Translations under genes and position numbers: made by a program
From: Proteiniphilum sp. UBA4084
GTDB taxonomy: Bacteria; Bacteroidota; Bacteroidia; Bacteroidales; Dysgonomonadaceae
Length of the DNA: 58,558 nt
Direction: 5' to 3'
NCBI GenBank assembly: GCA_002383605.1
Contig: DFYK01000025.1
Location: 752-59,309, forward strand
Notes under the pieces: generated by a model
Seen by the model: the letters and a program-made list of their open reading frames with translations, nothing else
Database searches by the model: none
Told to the model about the DNA's origin: nothing
Part shown: piece by piece, positions 16,807 through 27,257 of the stretch
Layout of the letters: each line of letters starts with the position of its first letter
How positions within the stretch are numbered: the first letter of the stretch is position 1

Positions 16807-17277
16807 ATGAAAACAATTGATAAACTATTTTCGCACATCATTAATTCATCCAATGATTATAAACCCTTAATTCCCAGATTGATTGTGGGAAACGTTTTTT
16901 TGTCAGAAGGTATACAGAAATTTCTTTTCCCTGACCTTGTGGGTGTCGGACGTTTTACAAAAATTGGTTTCGAAAATGCTGACTTTTTAGCCTATTTCGT
17001 TGCCTCTTTCGAAATTACATGTGGTATACTGCTGTTGTTAGGCTTTCTAACCCGCTTATCATCCATTCCATTGCTCATCATCATGGCGACCGCAATCGTG
17101 ACGACCAAGATCCCCATACTTTTGAATGATGGATTCTGGGTAATGGCCCACGAGTCCAGGACCGACTTTGCGATGACTATGTTGCTGTTATACCTGATAA
17201 TATATGGTGCAGGTAAGCTTTCAATTGATGCGGTACTGCGAAAAAAAATTATGACTGATAAATGGAAGACTTTCTGA
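16807..17277 (+). CDS. DoxX family membrane protein
   Basis: A 156-residue protein with four predicted membrane helices (about residues 20-40, 62-82, 88-108 and 120-140), matching the DoxX/DoxD-like family. Landmark sequence is RLIVGNVFLSEGIQKFLFP followed by ASFEITCGILLLLGFLTR. DoxX proteins are associated with quinone-linked thiosulfate or thiol oxidation and redox stress, but most bacterial members are uncharacterised. It begins 12 nt after the broken TauE gene in the same orientation as the rhodanese, so all belonged to one operon. It appears complete. Confidence 0.85.
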   Translation: MKTIDKLFSHIINSSNDYKPLIPRLIVGNVFLSEGIQKFLFPDLVGVGRFTKIGFENADFLAYFVASFEITCGILLLLGFLTRLSSIPLLIIMATAIVTTKIPILLNDGFWVMAHESRTDFAMTMLLLYLIIYGAGKLSIDAVLRKKIMTDKWKTF

Positions 17278-17323
17278 TTCGAATCTCCCATAAATAAAAG
17301 CTCGAGGCATATAATTGCGATTT

Positions 17324-20300
17324 TTATTTATACTCACTGGGCGATACGCCAAATTGTTTTTTAAAGCTGGATGAGAAATGCGACAACGTGTTGAACCCAG
17401 TCAAGTCCGCAACCTCTGATATATTATACTTACCCTCTTTTATTAATTCGGCAGCGCGATTCAACTTATATGCTTTAAAGAAAACAGCAGGTGTTTCACC
17501 TGTCAAGCCTTTCACTTTATAATAGAATTTAGATCGTGAAATCTTCATCATATCGGTGAGACGTATAATGTCAAGCTCCGAATTGGATATTTCAGACTCC
17601 ATCAGATTATATAGTTCGGTCATGAAGATGTTGTCATGAGGGGAAAGGATATCTTTCTCAATCTCTTCTGCTTTTGTTGTAGATGAAAGCAGCAATTGTA
17701 TTTTCTCACGATTCGAAAGTTGAGATTTTACAAGAGCTAGAAGGTAAGGCGGTTCAAAAGGTTTGGTAATATAAGCATCAGCTCCTGTATTCAAGCCTCT
17801 GACCTTGTCTTGCAAGGTGGTTTTTGCTGTCAGCAGGATGACGGGAATGTGACTGAGCTGCAGGTTATTCTTAATATCCCGGCACAAACTGTATCCATCT
17901 TTGACGGGCATCACAATATCAGAAATTACCAAATCTGGAGCCTCCTCCAGCATATGTTCCAATGCGTTGATGGCATCAAAGAAACAATTTACTTTGTAAA
18001 GAGGAGAAAGGATGGTAATGAGGTAATGAGCCAGTTCCGAATCGTCTTCAACTACCACAATTGTCTTTTGAGCCTGTGGCTTGTTTGTTTTACTTAAAGT
18101 CATTAGATCATCAGGCTTCAGCAGGTAGTTTTCAGTCTCGCCCATTTTCCTATTTGCACGCTCGCTGGATGGGTAATACTCCTCGTCAACCGGAAGTAAC
18201 AAAGTAACAATAGCACCTTGACTTTCTGTCCTGTTTTCTGCTTTGAGATATCCATGGTGCAGTTTGGTTAAACTGAGGGCATGATACAACCCAATACCTG
18301 TACCATAATAATTGTTGTCATCGTCATCCTCTATTTTATAAAAACGTTCGAATATTTTCTCTTCTTCTCCTTCAGGGATTCCTTTGCCACTATCTATAAT
18401 AGTGAGCTTCATATATTGAGTTAATCTGATATCCGACTGTAAACTGAAAAGCCGGTTTGCCTCTTGATGGCTTATGATATCAAAATCTACGGCAATGGCA
18501 CCGCCTCCCGGAGTAAATTTTACAGCATTGGAGAGTATATTTCCCACAATCTTATCCAGTTTGTCCTCATCGATCCACATTTCATAATGATCTTCCAACC
18601 CTTTAACCCGGAATTCTACTCCTTTGTTCTGTGCATTGATACGAAAAACTTCCATTATCTTAAAGAGTATCTTTGTCACGTCCTTTTGTTCTACCCTCAG
18701 TTTCAGTGTGTCATTTTCCAGCTTGTTGAAATCCATGAGTTGATTAATTAATTGCAACATGCGTGAAACACTGCGTTTTATAATTGTCAGTAATTCCTTC
18801 TCCTTCATGGGAATAGCTTCGTTTTCACAAAGTTGAGAAATGGGTCCTGCGATCATCGTGAGCGGAGTACGAAATTCATGCGAAATATTCGTAAAGAAAC
18901 GCATGTTCATTTTGTTCGTTCGTTGCTCATGTTCTTTCTCGATTCCGGCCAGATAAGTCATTTCTTTTTCTTTGCGCAAACGCCATAATCCTTTTAAAAC
19001 CAGCACAACCACTGCGCCTATGATCACAACATAGATACATTTCGCCCACCATGTAAGCCAAGGTGCAGACTCAATAATTACACGAATTGATTCCTGTGCC
19101 TCAACAATGCTGTGATCATTATCCGTTATTCGAACAGAGAAATTGTATTTACCTGCGGGCAGGTTGGCGTAATATGCTTCGCGGTTGTTATGTGCATCGA
19201 CCCAATAATTGTCAAACCCTTCAAGCTTATAATGATAATTGACTCTGTCATATTCGCTATAATCCAATGCTGCAAATGAGATACTAAACCCATTCTGCAA
19301 ATGGCGCAAGCGTATGTCAGGTTTATGCGAAAGGTGTTTACTGATGATAGCGCCCTGATCTTGTGGTCGTACCAAAATATTATGCACCTTCAGGTTCTCG
19401 AACAACAAGGGGAGTGTACGCTTCTCAGGTACACCCATCGGGTCAAAAAAAGTCAAACCATGTGTACCCCCAAAAACAAGCGTACCATTTGATAAAAGAC
19501 AAGAGGCTCTTTCAATAAACTGATTGCCGCCTATACCCGATGAGGCAAAGTAATTCGTGAAATCACCGGTATCACGGTTATAACGCCCCAAACCATACTC
19601 GGTACCTACCCAAAAGTTACCGTGCAAATCCTCTTCAATAGATACAATGTCCATACAGGGAGCACCTGCTATTGGCTCTATGTGCCCACTATCCGGTAAG
19701 TAATGCAATATCCCATTTGCTTTGGTGCCGATCCATACTTCTCCTCTGCTGTCTTCTAAAAGCACGTTTGTGATAAGAACTGAACGGGGTATACAGGATT
19801 TCCATTCAGCTTCGTCAAAGATTATGTCTTCAACATTTCGCGTGGTTGGATCTATCATCTTTGGTCTGTGATAGAAAGGAGAAGCCATAATTTTACCGCT
19901 CCGCAAAACCTGAAAGCCAGACACGAAGTTAAAGAAGGGAGGGAACACCTGTAATGGCTCGAATGCGGTATCCCCTTCACGTAACGAATAGACATACTCT
20001 GATGTAGTGCTAATCCATATGGTACCATTGTCCTCCTGCGTAAATACACTTGGCATATTGACATGATATGCAGATAGCAGCGTGAGTTTTCCGTTCTCGT
20101 ATCTGCATCGCCAAACCTTGTTGTTCTTCCACGATCCGACCCATGCATACCCCTCTTTATCGATGAACATCGTGCTTATCTCTATCTTGCCATCGTTATT
20201 TTTTAATATATCCTCATCCAATAAAGTAGCAATATTTAAGTGTTCAATTCTTTTGTATTCAAGGTTATATATGTAAAGTTCATTCATTGATGTGAGCAAC

Positions 20301-21370
20301 CAAAGGTTGCGCTCATTGTCCTCAGATAATGTCAGGATGGGTCTATTGCGAAAATATTCACTCAGGAAATTGTCATTATTAAACCGGTTTTTATAGCTGG
20401 AGTAGGTCAAAAAACCTTGGTCCTCGGTCCCGAGCCAAAGATTCTGCTGTGAATCAATAAACATGCATCTTATTCTGTTATTGGTCCCCATAAAAGGAAA
20501 TCCGCTTTCATCCTGGTGAAACATGGTTTGTTCACCGCGATTATATATGAAGAGACCATTATTCTCGGTTGCAAACAGTAGGATGTCGGCATCGATGGAA
20601 TAGATCTTTTGTACAGTACTTTGGTTGAACAGCTCATGTTCAATTATACATTCAGGGATATTGATGTAGCGGCTGGTGCGGGTATCAAAAATGGCAATTT
20701 TGCCTTTTCCTGTTATCCACAGTTCGTTATCTCCCCAAAGGTAAGAGCTCTGTACGCTAAAATCTGTTACTACGGAATCTTTTAACTCGAGCGTGTACGA
20801 GTTGTGCTTATTTATAAACCTTCCGTTTGCAGACCATAAATCATCATTGGCATCAACAAAAATCTCGATTGGTATATGAGCAACATCGAACTGCTTGAAT
20901 TCATCGAAACTATCGGTTTCGGGATTATAGAAACCGAGCATGTAATAGAAATTCAAGAGTATTCTCCCATCCCGTGTTTCGATTAATTGATTGCCGTTTT
21001 GATTGGTGTTGCGAATGGGAATGCGTTTAAAATTATCTTTTTCGGTATATCTGCTGACCCCGTTCACTGTGGCTACCCACAGACGTTTTTTTGAATCACA
21101 CAATATATCTGATACATTGTTGTCGGGTAAATCGAGTGAGTCATCTGTACAGAAATACTGATAGAATTCATTCCCGTCATACTTATTAAGTCCTCTATTT
21201 GTACCGATCCAAATATGACCAAATTCATCCTCCGCAAAAGCGGAAATTTTTTGGTTTGAAATATCACCGGCAATTACCGGACTTTCAATCTCTATGGTTT
21301 TTTGAAATTTTTCTTCATCGTCACAGGCTGCCAGTGTGACCAAAAGAAGGATAAGGACTATTTTATTCAT
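17324..21370 (-). CDS. Hybrid two-component sensor/AraC regulator (HTCS) of the polysaccharide locus
   Basis: A 1,348-residue one-protein signalling system that senses glycan fragments in the periplasm and activates the adjacent PUL. Order: signal peptide with a lipobox-like LLVTLAAC, about 14 beta-propeller repeats (residues 30-700), a Y_Y_Y domain (about 708-750), a membrane helix (about 773-795), HisKA with FFTNISHEFRTPLTMIAGP (His near 834), HATPase with IVGNILSNAVKFTPGGG and DSGKGIP, a receiver with phospho-acceptor in DLVISDIVMPVKDG (from about 1100), and a C-terminal AraC-type HTH (about 1260-1345). It is divergent from the SusC gene. The cysteine followed by acidic residues is unusual for an inner-membrane sensor. 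Confidence 0.93.
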   Translation of the reverse strand: MNKIVLILLLVTLAACDDEEKFQKTIEIESPVIAGDISNQKISAFAEDEFGHIWIGTNRGLNKYDGNEFYQYFCTDDSLDLPDNNVSDILCDSKKRLWVATVNGVSRYTEKDNFKRIPIRNTNQNGNQLIETRDGRILLNFYYMLGFYNPETDSFDEFKQFDVAHIPIEIFVDANDDLWSANGRFINKHNSYTLELKDSVVTDFSVQSSYLWGDNELWITGKGKIAIFDTRTSRYINIPECIIEHELFNQSTVQKIYSIDADILLFATENNGLFIYNRGEQTMFHQDESGFPFMGTNNRIRCMFIDSQQNLWLGTEDQGFLTYSSYKNRFNNDNFLSEYFRNRPILTLSEDNERNLWLLTSMNELYIYNLEYKRIEHLNIATLLDEDILKNNDGKIEISTMFIDKEGYAWVGSWKNNKVWRCRYENGKLTLLSAYHVNMPSVFTQEDNGTIWISTTSEYVYSLREGDTAFEPLQVFPPFFNFVSGFQVLRSGKIMASPFYHRPKMIDPTTRNVEDIIFDEAEWKSCIPRSVLITNVLLEDSRGEVWIGTKANGILHYLPDSGHIEPIAGAPCMDIVSIEEDLHGNFWVGTEYGLGRYNRDTGDFTNYFASSGIGGNQFIERASCLLSNGTLVFGGTHGLTFFDPMGVPEKRTLPLLFENLKVHNILVRPQDQGAIISKHLSHKPDIRLRHLQNGFSISFAALDYSEYDRVNYHYKLEGFDNYWVDAHNNREAYYANLPAGKYNFSVRITDNDHSIVEAQESIRVIIESAPWLTWWAKCIYVVIIGAVVVLVLKGLWRLRKEKEMTYLAGIEKEHEQRTNKMNMRFFTNISHEFRTPLTMIAGPISQLCENEAIPMKEKELLTIIKRSVSRMLQLINQLMDFNKLENDTLKLRVEQKDVTKILFKIMEVFRINAQNKGVEFRVKGLEDHYEMWIDEDKLDKIVGNILSNAVKFTPGGGAIAVDFDIISHQEANRLFSLQSDIRLTQYMKLTIIDSGKGIPEGEEEKIFERFYKIEDDDDNNYYGTGIGLYHALSLTKLHHGYLKAENRTESQGAIVTLLLPVDEEYYPSSERANRKMGETENYLLKPDDLMTLSKTNKPQAQKTIVVVEDDSELAHYLITILSPLYKVNCFFDAINALEHMLEEAPDLVISDIVMPVKDGYSLCRDIKNNLQLSHIPVILLTAKTTLQDKVRGLNTGADAYITKPFEPPYLLALVKSQLSNREKIQLLLSSTTKAEEIEKDILSPHDNIFMTELYNLMESEISNSELDIIRLTDMMKISRSKFYYKVKGLTGETPAVFFKAYKLNRAAELIKEGKYNISEVADLTGFNTLSHFSSSFKKQFGVSPSEYK

Positions 21371-21710
21371 AACACTTTTTAAAGGCTTATAGTTTATGAT
21401 TCAATGGAAGTATAAGTCAAAAATACATAATTATCAGATCAAGTCTCACCTGGAAAAACCTCTATACTGTATCAGTTAACTTAATAATATACAATAAACA
21501 TATAATTTACACAAATCTGACAACAATTGGACAAAGATAAAAGTGTTTTTTTACAAACATGGAAATCATTTGAACACATCTGAAAGTAAGTCGGTAATAA
21601 AGACTATAGCTTTGCATCTGTACATAAACCATGATGCGATGTGTAAATACAGAACAGATAATTCTGATGCCGAGAGTTTACTATCTAATTAACTATCTAA
21701 ACTGAATAAA
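21371..21710. promoter_or_regulatory. Divergent intergenic region of the PUL
   Basis: A 340-nt AT-rich gap between the HTCS gene (-) and the SusC gene (+). TAGCTTTG at 21608-21615 fits the -7 box for SusC, about 95 nt before its ATG, without a good -33 box, as expected for an activator-dependent promoter. CAAAAATA at 21418-21425 is a possible -7 box for the HTCS gene on the - strand. The HTCS operator is expected here, but I could not identify a clear direct repeat. Confidence 0.4.
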
Positions 21711-24700
21711 ATGAAAAAAGAAAGTACATTAAAAAAAATGGTTATCTCAGTGCTTTACTTGGTAATGTCTATACCGATGATTATTGCACAAGCTACCATG
21801 CCAGTGAGAGGCACAGTTGTGGACAACCAGAATGAACCAATGATTGGTGTAAGTGTATTGGAGAAGGGTACCAATAATGGATCGATTACCGATGCAAATG
21901 GGAATTATCAATTGCTCGTGAAGCAAGGTGCCACTTTAGTCTTTTCCTATATAGGGTATGTCACACAAGAACATGTAGTAAGGGGCGCTACCCTTGATAT
22001 TACTATGGATGAAGATATGAAGGCTTTGGATGAAATTATTGTGATTGGTTATGGTGTGCAAAAGAAGAGTTCTCTGACAGGTGCTGTATCTTCTGTGAAA
22101 GCCGAAGATTTGGAATCTCGTACCATCACTCGTCCCGAGCAAGCACTCCAGGGAAAAACTGCAGGAGTACAGGTGCTCAGCGCATCTGCCAAACCCGGCG
22201 CTTCCCCTTCTGTCCGTATACGCGGTATCAGTTCCAATAGCTTCAGTGATCCCTTATATGTTGTGGATGGACGAATTGCCAAAGATATCGGTGGCATTGA
22301 TCCCAACGATATTGAATCGATGGAAGTATTAAAGGATGGTGCTTCCGCTGCAATCTACGGTTCTGCTGCTGGTAACGGAGTGATCCTCATCACAACCAAG
22401 AGAGGTAAAGGTAGTGGTAAGATTACCTATAATTTTCAACATACCGCACAAAGCCTGGGAAGAGTACCAGAGGTTATGAACGCTCAGCAATATAAGGATT
22501 ACTTTATTGAGGCAGGAAAGATTACTGAAGGTGCTTTCGATATGTATTGGGATGGTGTAACCGATACGGACTGGACGGATGTAGCGTTTGAAAATAGTGT
22601 CATGGTGCGTCACAATGTCACATTCGAGGGAGGGAATAATAATGGAGCTTTATATTTGTCTTTGTCTACCCTTGACAACGACGGTATGGTCATCGGTAAA
22701 GCTGATACCTATAACCGGTTGACCGGTATGGTAAATGCCAGTTTGAAAGTCAAGCCCTGGCTTGAAGTAGGAACAAACAACCAGATTGAGCACTATAAAA
22801 CGGAATCAGTGGCTGAAGGCTCTGAGTATGGCAGTTTGTTGTTGTCGGTGCTTCAACTCGATCCGTTGACCAAACCGTTGTATCGGATAGATGACCTGCC
22901 TCAACATATGTCGAATTTGTATACCCTGCATCCCAATATGCTGGGCGACGGAGAAGGTAATCTCTATGGGGTTTCTGCATTCACCGGCAATGCCGAAGCG
23001 ATAAATCCATTGGCAATGAGGGACCGTGCATTTACAAAAAACAGGGGTTTCAATATCAATGGCACGACCTATTTAAACTTTACGCCGGCCAACTCTTTAT
23101 CCTTCACCTCCCGGTTGGGCTATCGGCTCTCTTCTTCATCTTCTTATGGTGTAAGTCACGATTACTATTATCATGGTACGGCGAAGCAGGATTATATCCA
23201 GGTAAATGCGGCTGACGACAGTCCCACTTACTGGCAATGGGAAAACTTCCTGAACTATAGCCGGAAATTCGGTAATCATGAGACAACACTCATGCTTGGT
23301 ACTTCATATAGCGAGAGTCGCAATTTTGGTGTGAGCGGCAACAAAAGAGGTGACGACCAAAACCTCGGTTTCCTGCAAGATGATCCACTTTTTTGGTACT
23401 TTGCCTATGCTACTTCAGATGCAGCAAAAGATATTTCCGGCGGTGAAGAAAGCTATTCTCGTAAACTGGCTTACTTTGGTCGTTTAAACTATGATTATGA
23501 AAACAAATATCTGGCACAACTGTCACTCCGTGCCGATGCTGCAGACCTTTCTGTTTTACCGAAGGAAAAACGTTGGGGGTACTTCCCTGCGGCTTCGTTA
23601 GGATGGGTTGTTTCTCAGGAAGAATTCATGCAGAATACCCGGGATTGGATGTCGCACTTGAAGTTTCGTGCCAGCTGGGGACAAAATGGGTCTACCGCTT
23701 CCCTGGGTGGTTATCGTTGGAACGTTTCAATTGGTGCTACCGGTCATCTGGCTGTGGGAGATAATAACAATTTCTATTATATAAATGGTTACGCTCCATC
23801 TGCAACAGGAAATGATCAGTTGAAATGGGAAACATCTGAACAAACCAATTTGGGTATTGATGCCCGTTTCTTAAACAACCGATTATCTTTCACTGCGGAT
23901 TACTTCAAAAAAGAAACAAAAGACTTAATTGTTACCGGTATTAAAGCTTCTACAGTTGTTGGTAATACCTTCTCTCCAATAAATGCCGGGAATATTACCA
24001 ACAAGGGGCTCGAGTTGGAAATTGGATGGCAGGATCGTTTAGGTGATTTTTCCTATGGAATTCGGGGTAATATTGCGACCTTAAAGAATGAGGTCACTTA
24101 TATACATGAGTCTTTGGCTGCGATAGATGGGGCAACTTTGGTGACATATGGGGCCATCACACGTTTTGAAGTGGGTAAGCCTGCCTGGTATTTCTATGGT
24201 TACAAATATTTAGGTGTAGACGAGCAAACAGGTGAACCACTCTTTGAAGACCAGGATGGTGATGATGCCATTACGGATAATGATAAAACAGAAATAGGAA
24301 AAGGGATTGCGGACCTGACCTATGGAATTACGCTTACCGCCGGCTGGAAGAACTTCGACTTCATTCTGTTTGGTACAGGTTCACATGGCAACGATATTTA
24401 TATGGGTCTCAACCGGGTGGATTATAATCTGAACCAATTGACTCATTTTACAGAGAACCGCTGGACCAATAACAACACCAAGGGGACTACCCCCAGGGCT
24501 TATGCCACAGATTATACCAAGTTTATGACTTCATCGGGTTCCGTGTTTGATGGCTCTTTCTTCAAGATTAAGCAAATTCAATTGGGATACTCTTTACCAA
24601 AAAGTTTTCTCAATAAAATATATGTGGAGAACCTCCGTTTGTATTGTTCACTGGAAGATTATTTCACCTTCACCAGCTATCCCGGTTTTGACCCTGAAGT

Positions 24701-24788
24701 TACAGGTGTAGGTAACGCTTTGGGAGTGGATAAGGGGAGTTATCCCAATTCAAAGAAAATGGTTTTAGGCTTGACTGTAACATTTTGA
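21711..24788 (+). CDS. SusC/RagA family TonB-dependent outer-membrane transporter
   Basis: A 1,025-residue glycan importer of the outer membrane. A signal peptide (residues 1-27, ending MIIAQA) is followed by a carboxypeptidase-regulatory-like domain (VRGTVVDNQNEPMIGVSVL), a TonB-box-like LDEIIVIGYGVQKK, the plug domain with VRIRGISSNSFSDPLYVVDG and MEVLKDGASAAIYGS, and a long beta-barrel ending in the aromatic LGLTVTF. Together with SusD it forms the bed-and-lid complex that imports oligosaccharides. It opens the PUL, is divergent from its HTCS, and the SusD gene follows after 29 nt. Confidence 0.95.
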   Translation: MKKESTLKKMVISVLYLVMSIPMIIAQATMPVRGTVVDNQNEPMIGVSVLEKGTNNGSITDANGNYQLLVKQGATLVFSYIGYVTQEHVVRGATLDITMDEDMKALDEIIVIGYGVQKKSSLTGAVSSVKAEDLESRTITRPEQALQGKTAGVQVLSASAKPGASPSVRIRGISSNSFSDPLYVVDGRIAKDIGGIDPNDIESMEVLKDGASAAIYGSAAGNGVILITTKRGKGSGKITYNFQHTAQSLGRVPEVMNAQQYKDYFIEAGKITEGAFDMYWDGVTDTDWTDVAFENSVMVRHNVTFEGGNNNGALYLSLSTLDNDGMVIGKADTYNRLTGMVNASLKVKPWLEVGTNNQIEHYKTESVAEGSEYGSLLLSVLQLDPLTKPLYRIDDLPQHMSNLYTLHPNMLGDGEGNLYGVSAFTGNAEAINPLAMRDRAFTKNRGFNINGTTYLNFTPANSLSFTSRLGYRLSSSSSYGVSHDYYYHGTAKQDYIQVNAADDSPTYWQWENFLNYSRKFGNHETTLMLGTSYSESRNFGVSGNKRGDDQNLGFLQDDPLFWYFAYATSDAAKDISGGEESYSRKLAYFGRLNYDYENKYLAQLSLRADAADLSVLPKEKRWGYFPAASLGWVVSQEEFMQNTRDWMSHLKFRASWGQNGSTASLGGYRWNVSIGATGHLAVGDNNNFYYINGYAPSATGNDQLKWETSEQTNLGIDARFLNNRLSFTADYFKKETKDLIVTGIKASTVVGNTFSPINAGNITNKGLELEIGWQDRLGDFSYGIRGNIATLKNEVTYIHESLAAIDGATLVTYGAITRFEVGKPAWYFYGYKYLGVDEQTGEPLFEDQDGDDAITDNDKTEIGKGIADLTYGITLTAGWKNFDFILFGTGSHGNDIYMGLNRVDYNLNQLTHFTENRWTNNNTKGTTPRAYATDYTKFMTSSGSVFDGSFFKIKQIQLGYSLPKSFLNKIYVENLRLYCSLEDYFTFTSYPGFDPEVTGVGNALGVDKGSYPNSKKMVLGLTVTF

Positions 24789-24817
24789 TTCTTTAATTCC
24801 ATAAATAAGTAAACGTC

Positions 24818-26398
24818 ATGAAAAATAAATATTTATCATTCATCATAGGTGCATTTCTTGCATTGGGTATAACTTCTTGTGAGAATAAACTCGATATCCC
24901 ACAGAAAGGTGTACTGGATTACTCTTTCTATTACCAGACCGACGAGCATGCCGAATCGGCTTCTAATGCATTATATATTCAGCTGAAAGGCACCTATTAC
25001 AATTATACAATGCTTAAGAATGCATTGTCTGACGATGTATGGGCTGGCGGCGGCGGACGTAACGACAATGCCGAACTAGAGGGATGCAATGAATTCTCCT
25101 TTGGTTCAGATCAGAGTTTCATCCGGGGCGTATGGGAGAGTTACTACAATTTAATTTATAAAGCCAACGTTATTCTGGGTCACATAGACCCCGAATCAGA
25201 TATTCAAAAGAGGGCCATTGCCGAGGCAAAATTTTTTCGCGCATTTTCCTATTTTGATCTTATTTCTATGTGGGGTGAGGTGCCGCTGGTAGACCATGAA
25301 CTTACACCCAATGAATATCAAATGCCTAAGTCATCTAAAGGAGCACTTTGGACATTGGTGGAACAGGACTTGACAGAGGCGATTAATTCAGGTTATTTAG
25401 AAGAGAAGGAGAACGCTGATGACAACACAACTTGGCGCGTCACGAAACAAGTGGCTCAAACCATGTTGGGTAAAGCGTATTTATGGCAGGAGAAATATGC
25501 AGAAGCAGCCAAAGTACTGAACGAAGTACGCAGCAGTGGCAAATATGAACTGTATGAGGGTGATTATCAGAATGTCCTTACATATATGGCTGAAGGAAAC
25601 CCTGAAAGCATGCTGGAGAGTAATCGTATACTCGATATGAGTAACCCCTGGGATGAGTTTGGTTTCTTCGAAGTCATGAATCACTGGCGTATGGATAATT
25701 TGGAACCAACATCAGCGGCATTTTATAATTATAAAGATACTGGCTGGGGATTTATGGTTCCTCAAAAAAGTTTGTATGATGCATTCGTGGCAGAAGAAGG
25801 TGTGGATGGATATAGACTCAATCATACGATGAAAACATATGAACAAATGAACGAGTTAGGGGTAAAATTGCAGAAAGGTAAGAGCATTATCAATGAAGGA
25901 ATTTTTTTGTGGAAGCGACGCTTCTCTTCTGCTGAGGCGCCCCTCACTTTCTGGTGTTCATACAATAACTTTCGATGGATGCGATATGCGGAGGTTTTGC
26001 TGCTGGCTGCTGAAGCCAATCTGATGGCAGGAAACCAGTCCGAAGCCAATGCTTGTCTGAATGAGGTTAGAACACGGGCAAAGCTCCCATTTAAAGTAGC
26101 AACCTTGGATGCCATCAAGCTTGAAAAGCGGCTCGAACTGTGTAGTGAGTATACACGTTATCAGGATATTATACGTTGGGGTGATGCTGATTTATTGATG
26201 AAGAATCAAGGTTCGAAAACTCCATTACTGATTAATAAGGCAAGATCGCAGGGCGAACCGGATAATGTGGTCGTTGAATATGTGCAGTATAACACGGATC
26301 CTGCTCGTTACGGATTCAAGCCAAAACATTACCTGCTCCCAATACCGGCAACGGAAATGCGATTGAATCCCAATATGGTACAAAATGAAGGTTGGTAA
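24818..26398 (+). CDS. SusD/RagB family surface glycan-binding lipoprotein
   Basis: A 526-residue lipoprotein that caps the SusC barrel and binds the target oligosaccharide. The lipobox is LGITSC at residue 21. TPR-like helices include the SusD landmark AIAEAKFFRAFSYFDLISMWGEVPLV, and the C-terminal region has FRWMRYAEVLLLAAEANLM and LELCSEYTRYQDIIRWGD, all hallmark segments. It ends in a canonical way (LPIPATEMRLNPNMVQNEGW). It is paired with the preceding SusC gene. Ligand specificity cannot be read from sequence. Confidence 0.95.
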   Translation: MKNKYLSFIIGAFLALGITSCENKLDIPQKGVLDYSFYYQTDEHAESASNALYIQLKGTYYNYTMLKNALSDDVWAGGGGRNDNAELEGCNEFSFGSDQSFIRGVWESYYNLIYKANVILGHIDPESDIQKRAIAEAKFFRAFSYFDLISMWGEVPLVDHELTPNEYQMPKSSKGALWTLVEQDLTEAINSGYLEEKENADDNTTWRVTKQVAQTMLGKAYLWQEKYAEAAKVLNEVRSSGKYELYEGDYQNVLTYMAEGNPESMLESNRILDMSNPWDEFGFFEVMNHWRMDNLEPTSAAFYNYKDTGWGFMVPQKSLYDAFVAEEGVDGYRLNHTMKTYEQMNELGVKLQKGKSIINEGIFLWKRRFSSAEAPLTFWCSYNNFRWMRYAEVLLLAAEANLMAGNQSEANACLNEVRTRAKLPFKVATLDAIKLEKRLELCSEYTRYQDIIRWGDADLLMKNQGSKTPLLINKARSQGEPDNVVVEYVQYNTDPARYGFKPKHYLLPIPATEMRLNPNMVQNEGW

Positions 26399-26434
26399 AA
26401 AGGAAATAATTGGTGGATCAAAAATTAAAAAGAT

Positions 26435-27250
26435 ATGCTAAAAATAGTGCTAACTTTTCTTTACGCATTTTCTTTTCTGTTTCTCTCTGCACAGGAAGTC
26501 TTTAAAAATGCGGACTTGTCCGTCACCCGATTGAATGAGCGTCTATGGGTCATTGAAACAACTGACATGACCACCATGTATATTATAGAGGGAGATGATC
26601 GTGCCATGTTGATCGACACTGGAACTAAATGCGAACATTTGGATCAGGTGGTGCGGAAAATCACTCAGAAGCCACTAACCGTAGTTATTACGCATAATCA
26701 CAGAGATCATGCGGGTAATATACACTACTTCGACGAAGTATACATGCATCCGGCCGATAGTGTGGTTCCCGTCAATATCCCATTTGATGGAGATTATAAA
26801 TGGATGCGAGAAGGTGATGTGTTCGACTTGGGTGGAAGGCAGATTGAAGTATATCTGATGCCCGGACATACGCCCGGTTCCGTAATATTTGTGGATCGTT
26901 CCATTCAAGCAGCTTTTACAGGAGACGCTTTTGGCTCGGGACAGGTTTGGTTGCAGTTGAAACCTCATGTGGCGATGACTGAATATTTTGCTTCCTGCGT
27001 GCGAATGGAAAAGCTAATGAAAGAACAAAACATTACCAAACTCTATGTGGGACATTATCCCTACTTGAAACGCCCGCTCGAGATAAACTATATTATTGAT
27101 ATGAAGAAACTGGCGAAGAGACTAAGCGAAGGGGATACTGCGGGAGCGAAAGATTACCCCAACATGGGAATAGATATCGCCTGTGAAAAACCGATGATAG
27201 CCGTCAATGGACAAGCCATGATCGTGTTCGACTCTGAAAATATCAATTAA
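26435..27250 (+). CDS. Exported metallo-beta-lactamase-fold hydrolase
   Basis: A 271-residue MBL-fold protein with a signal peptide (residues 1-20, ending SAQ). The zinc ligands are present: H87, H89, D91 and H92 in THNHRDHAGN, then a histidine in LMPGHTPGSV, an aspartate in FTGDAFGSGQV, and a histidine in YVGHYPYLK. Such proteins in PULs are hydrolases of unknown substrate, perhaps lactones or esters released with the glycan. It is not a convincing B1 beta-lactamase because the surrounding motifs resemble generic MBL hydrolases. It lies between SusD and the deacetylase with 8 nt to the next gene, so it is part of the PUL operon. Confidence 0.85.
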   Translation: MLKIVLTFLYAFSFLFLSAQEVFKNADLSVTRLNERLWVIETTDMTTMYIIEGDDRAMLIDTGTKCEHLDQVVRKITQKPLTVVITHNHRDHAGNIHYFDEVYMHPADSVVPVNIPFDGDYKWMREGDVFDLGGRQIEVYLMPGHTPGSVIFVDRSIQAAFTGDAFGSGQVWLQLKPHVAMTEYFASCVRMEKLMKEQNITKLYVGHYPYLKRPLEINYIIDMKKLAKRLSEGDTAGAKDYPNMGIDIACEKPMIAVNGQAMIVFDSENIN

Positions 27251-27257
27251 CAAGAAT

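Noticed and set aside
26435..27250. Antibiotic-resistance metallo-beta-lactamase
   Set aside because: It sits within a PUL operon and its sequence around the zinc site is that of a generic MBL-fold hydrolase.
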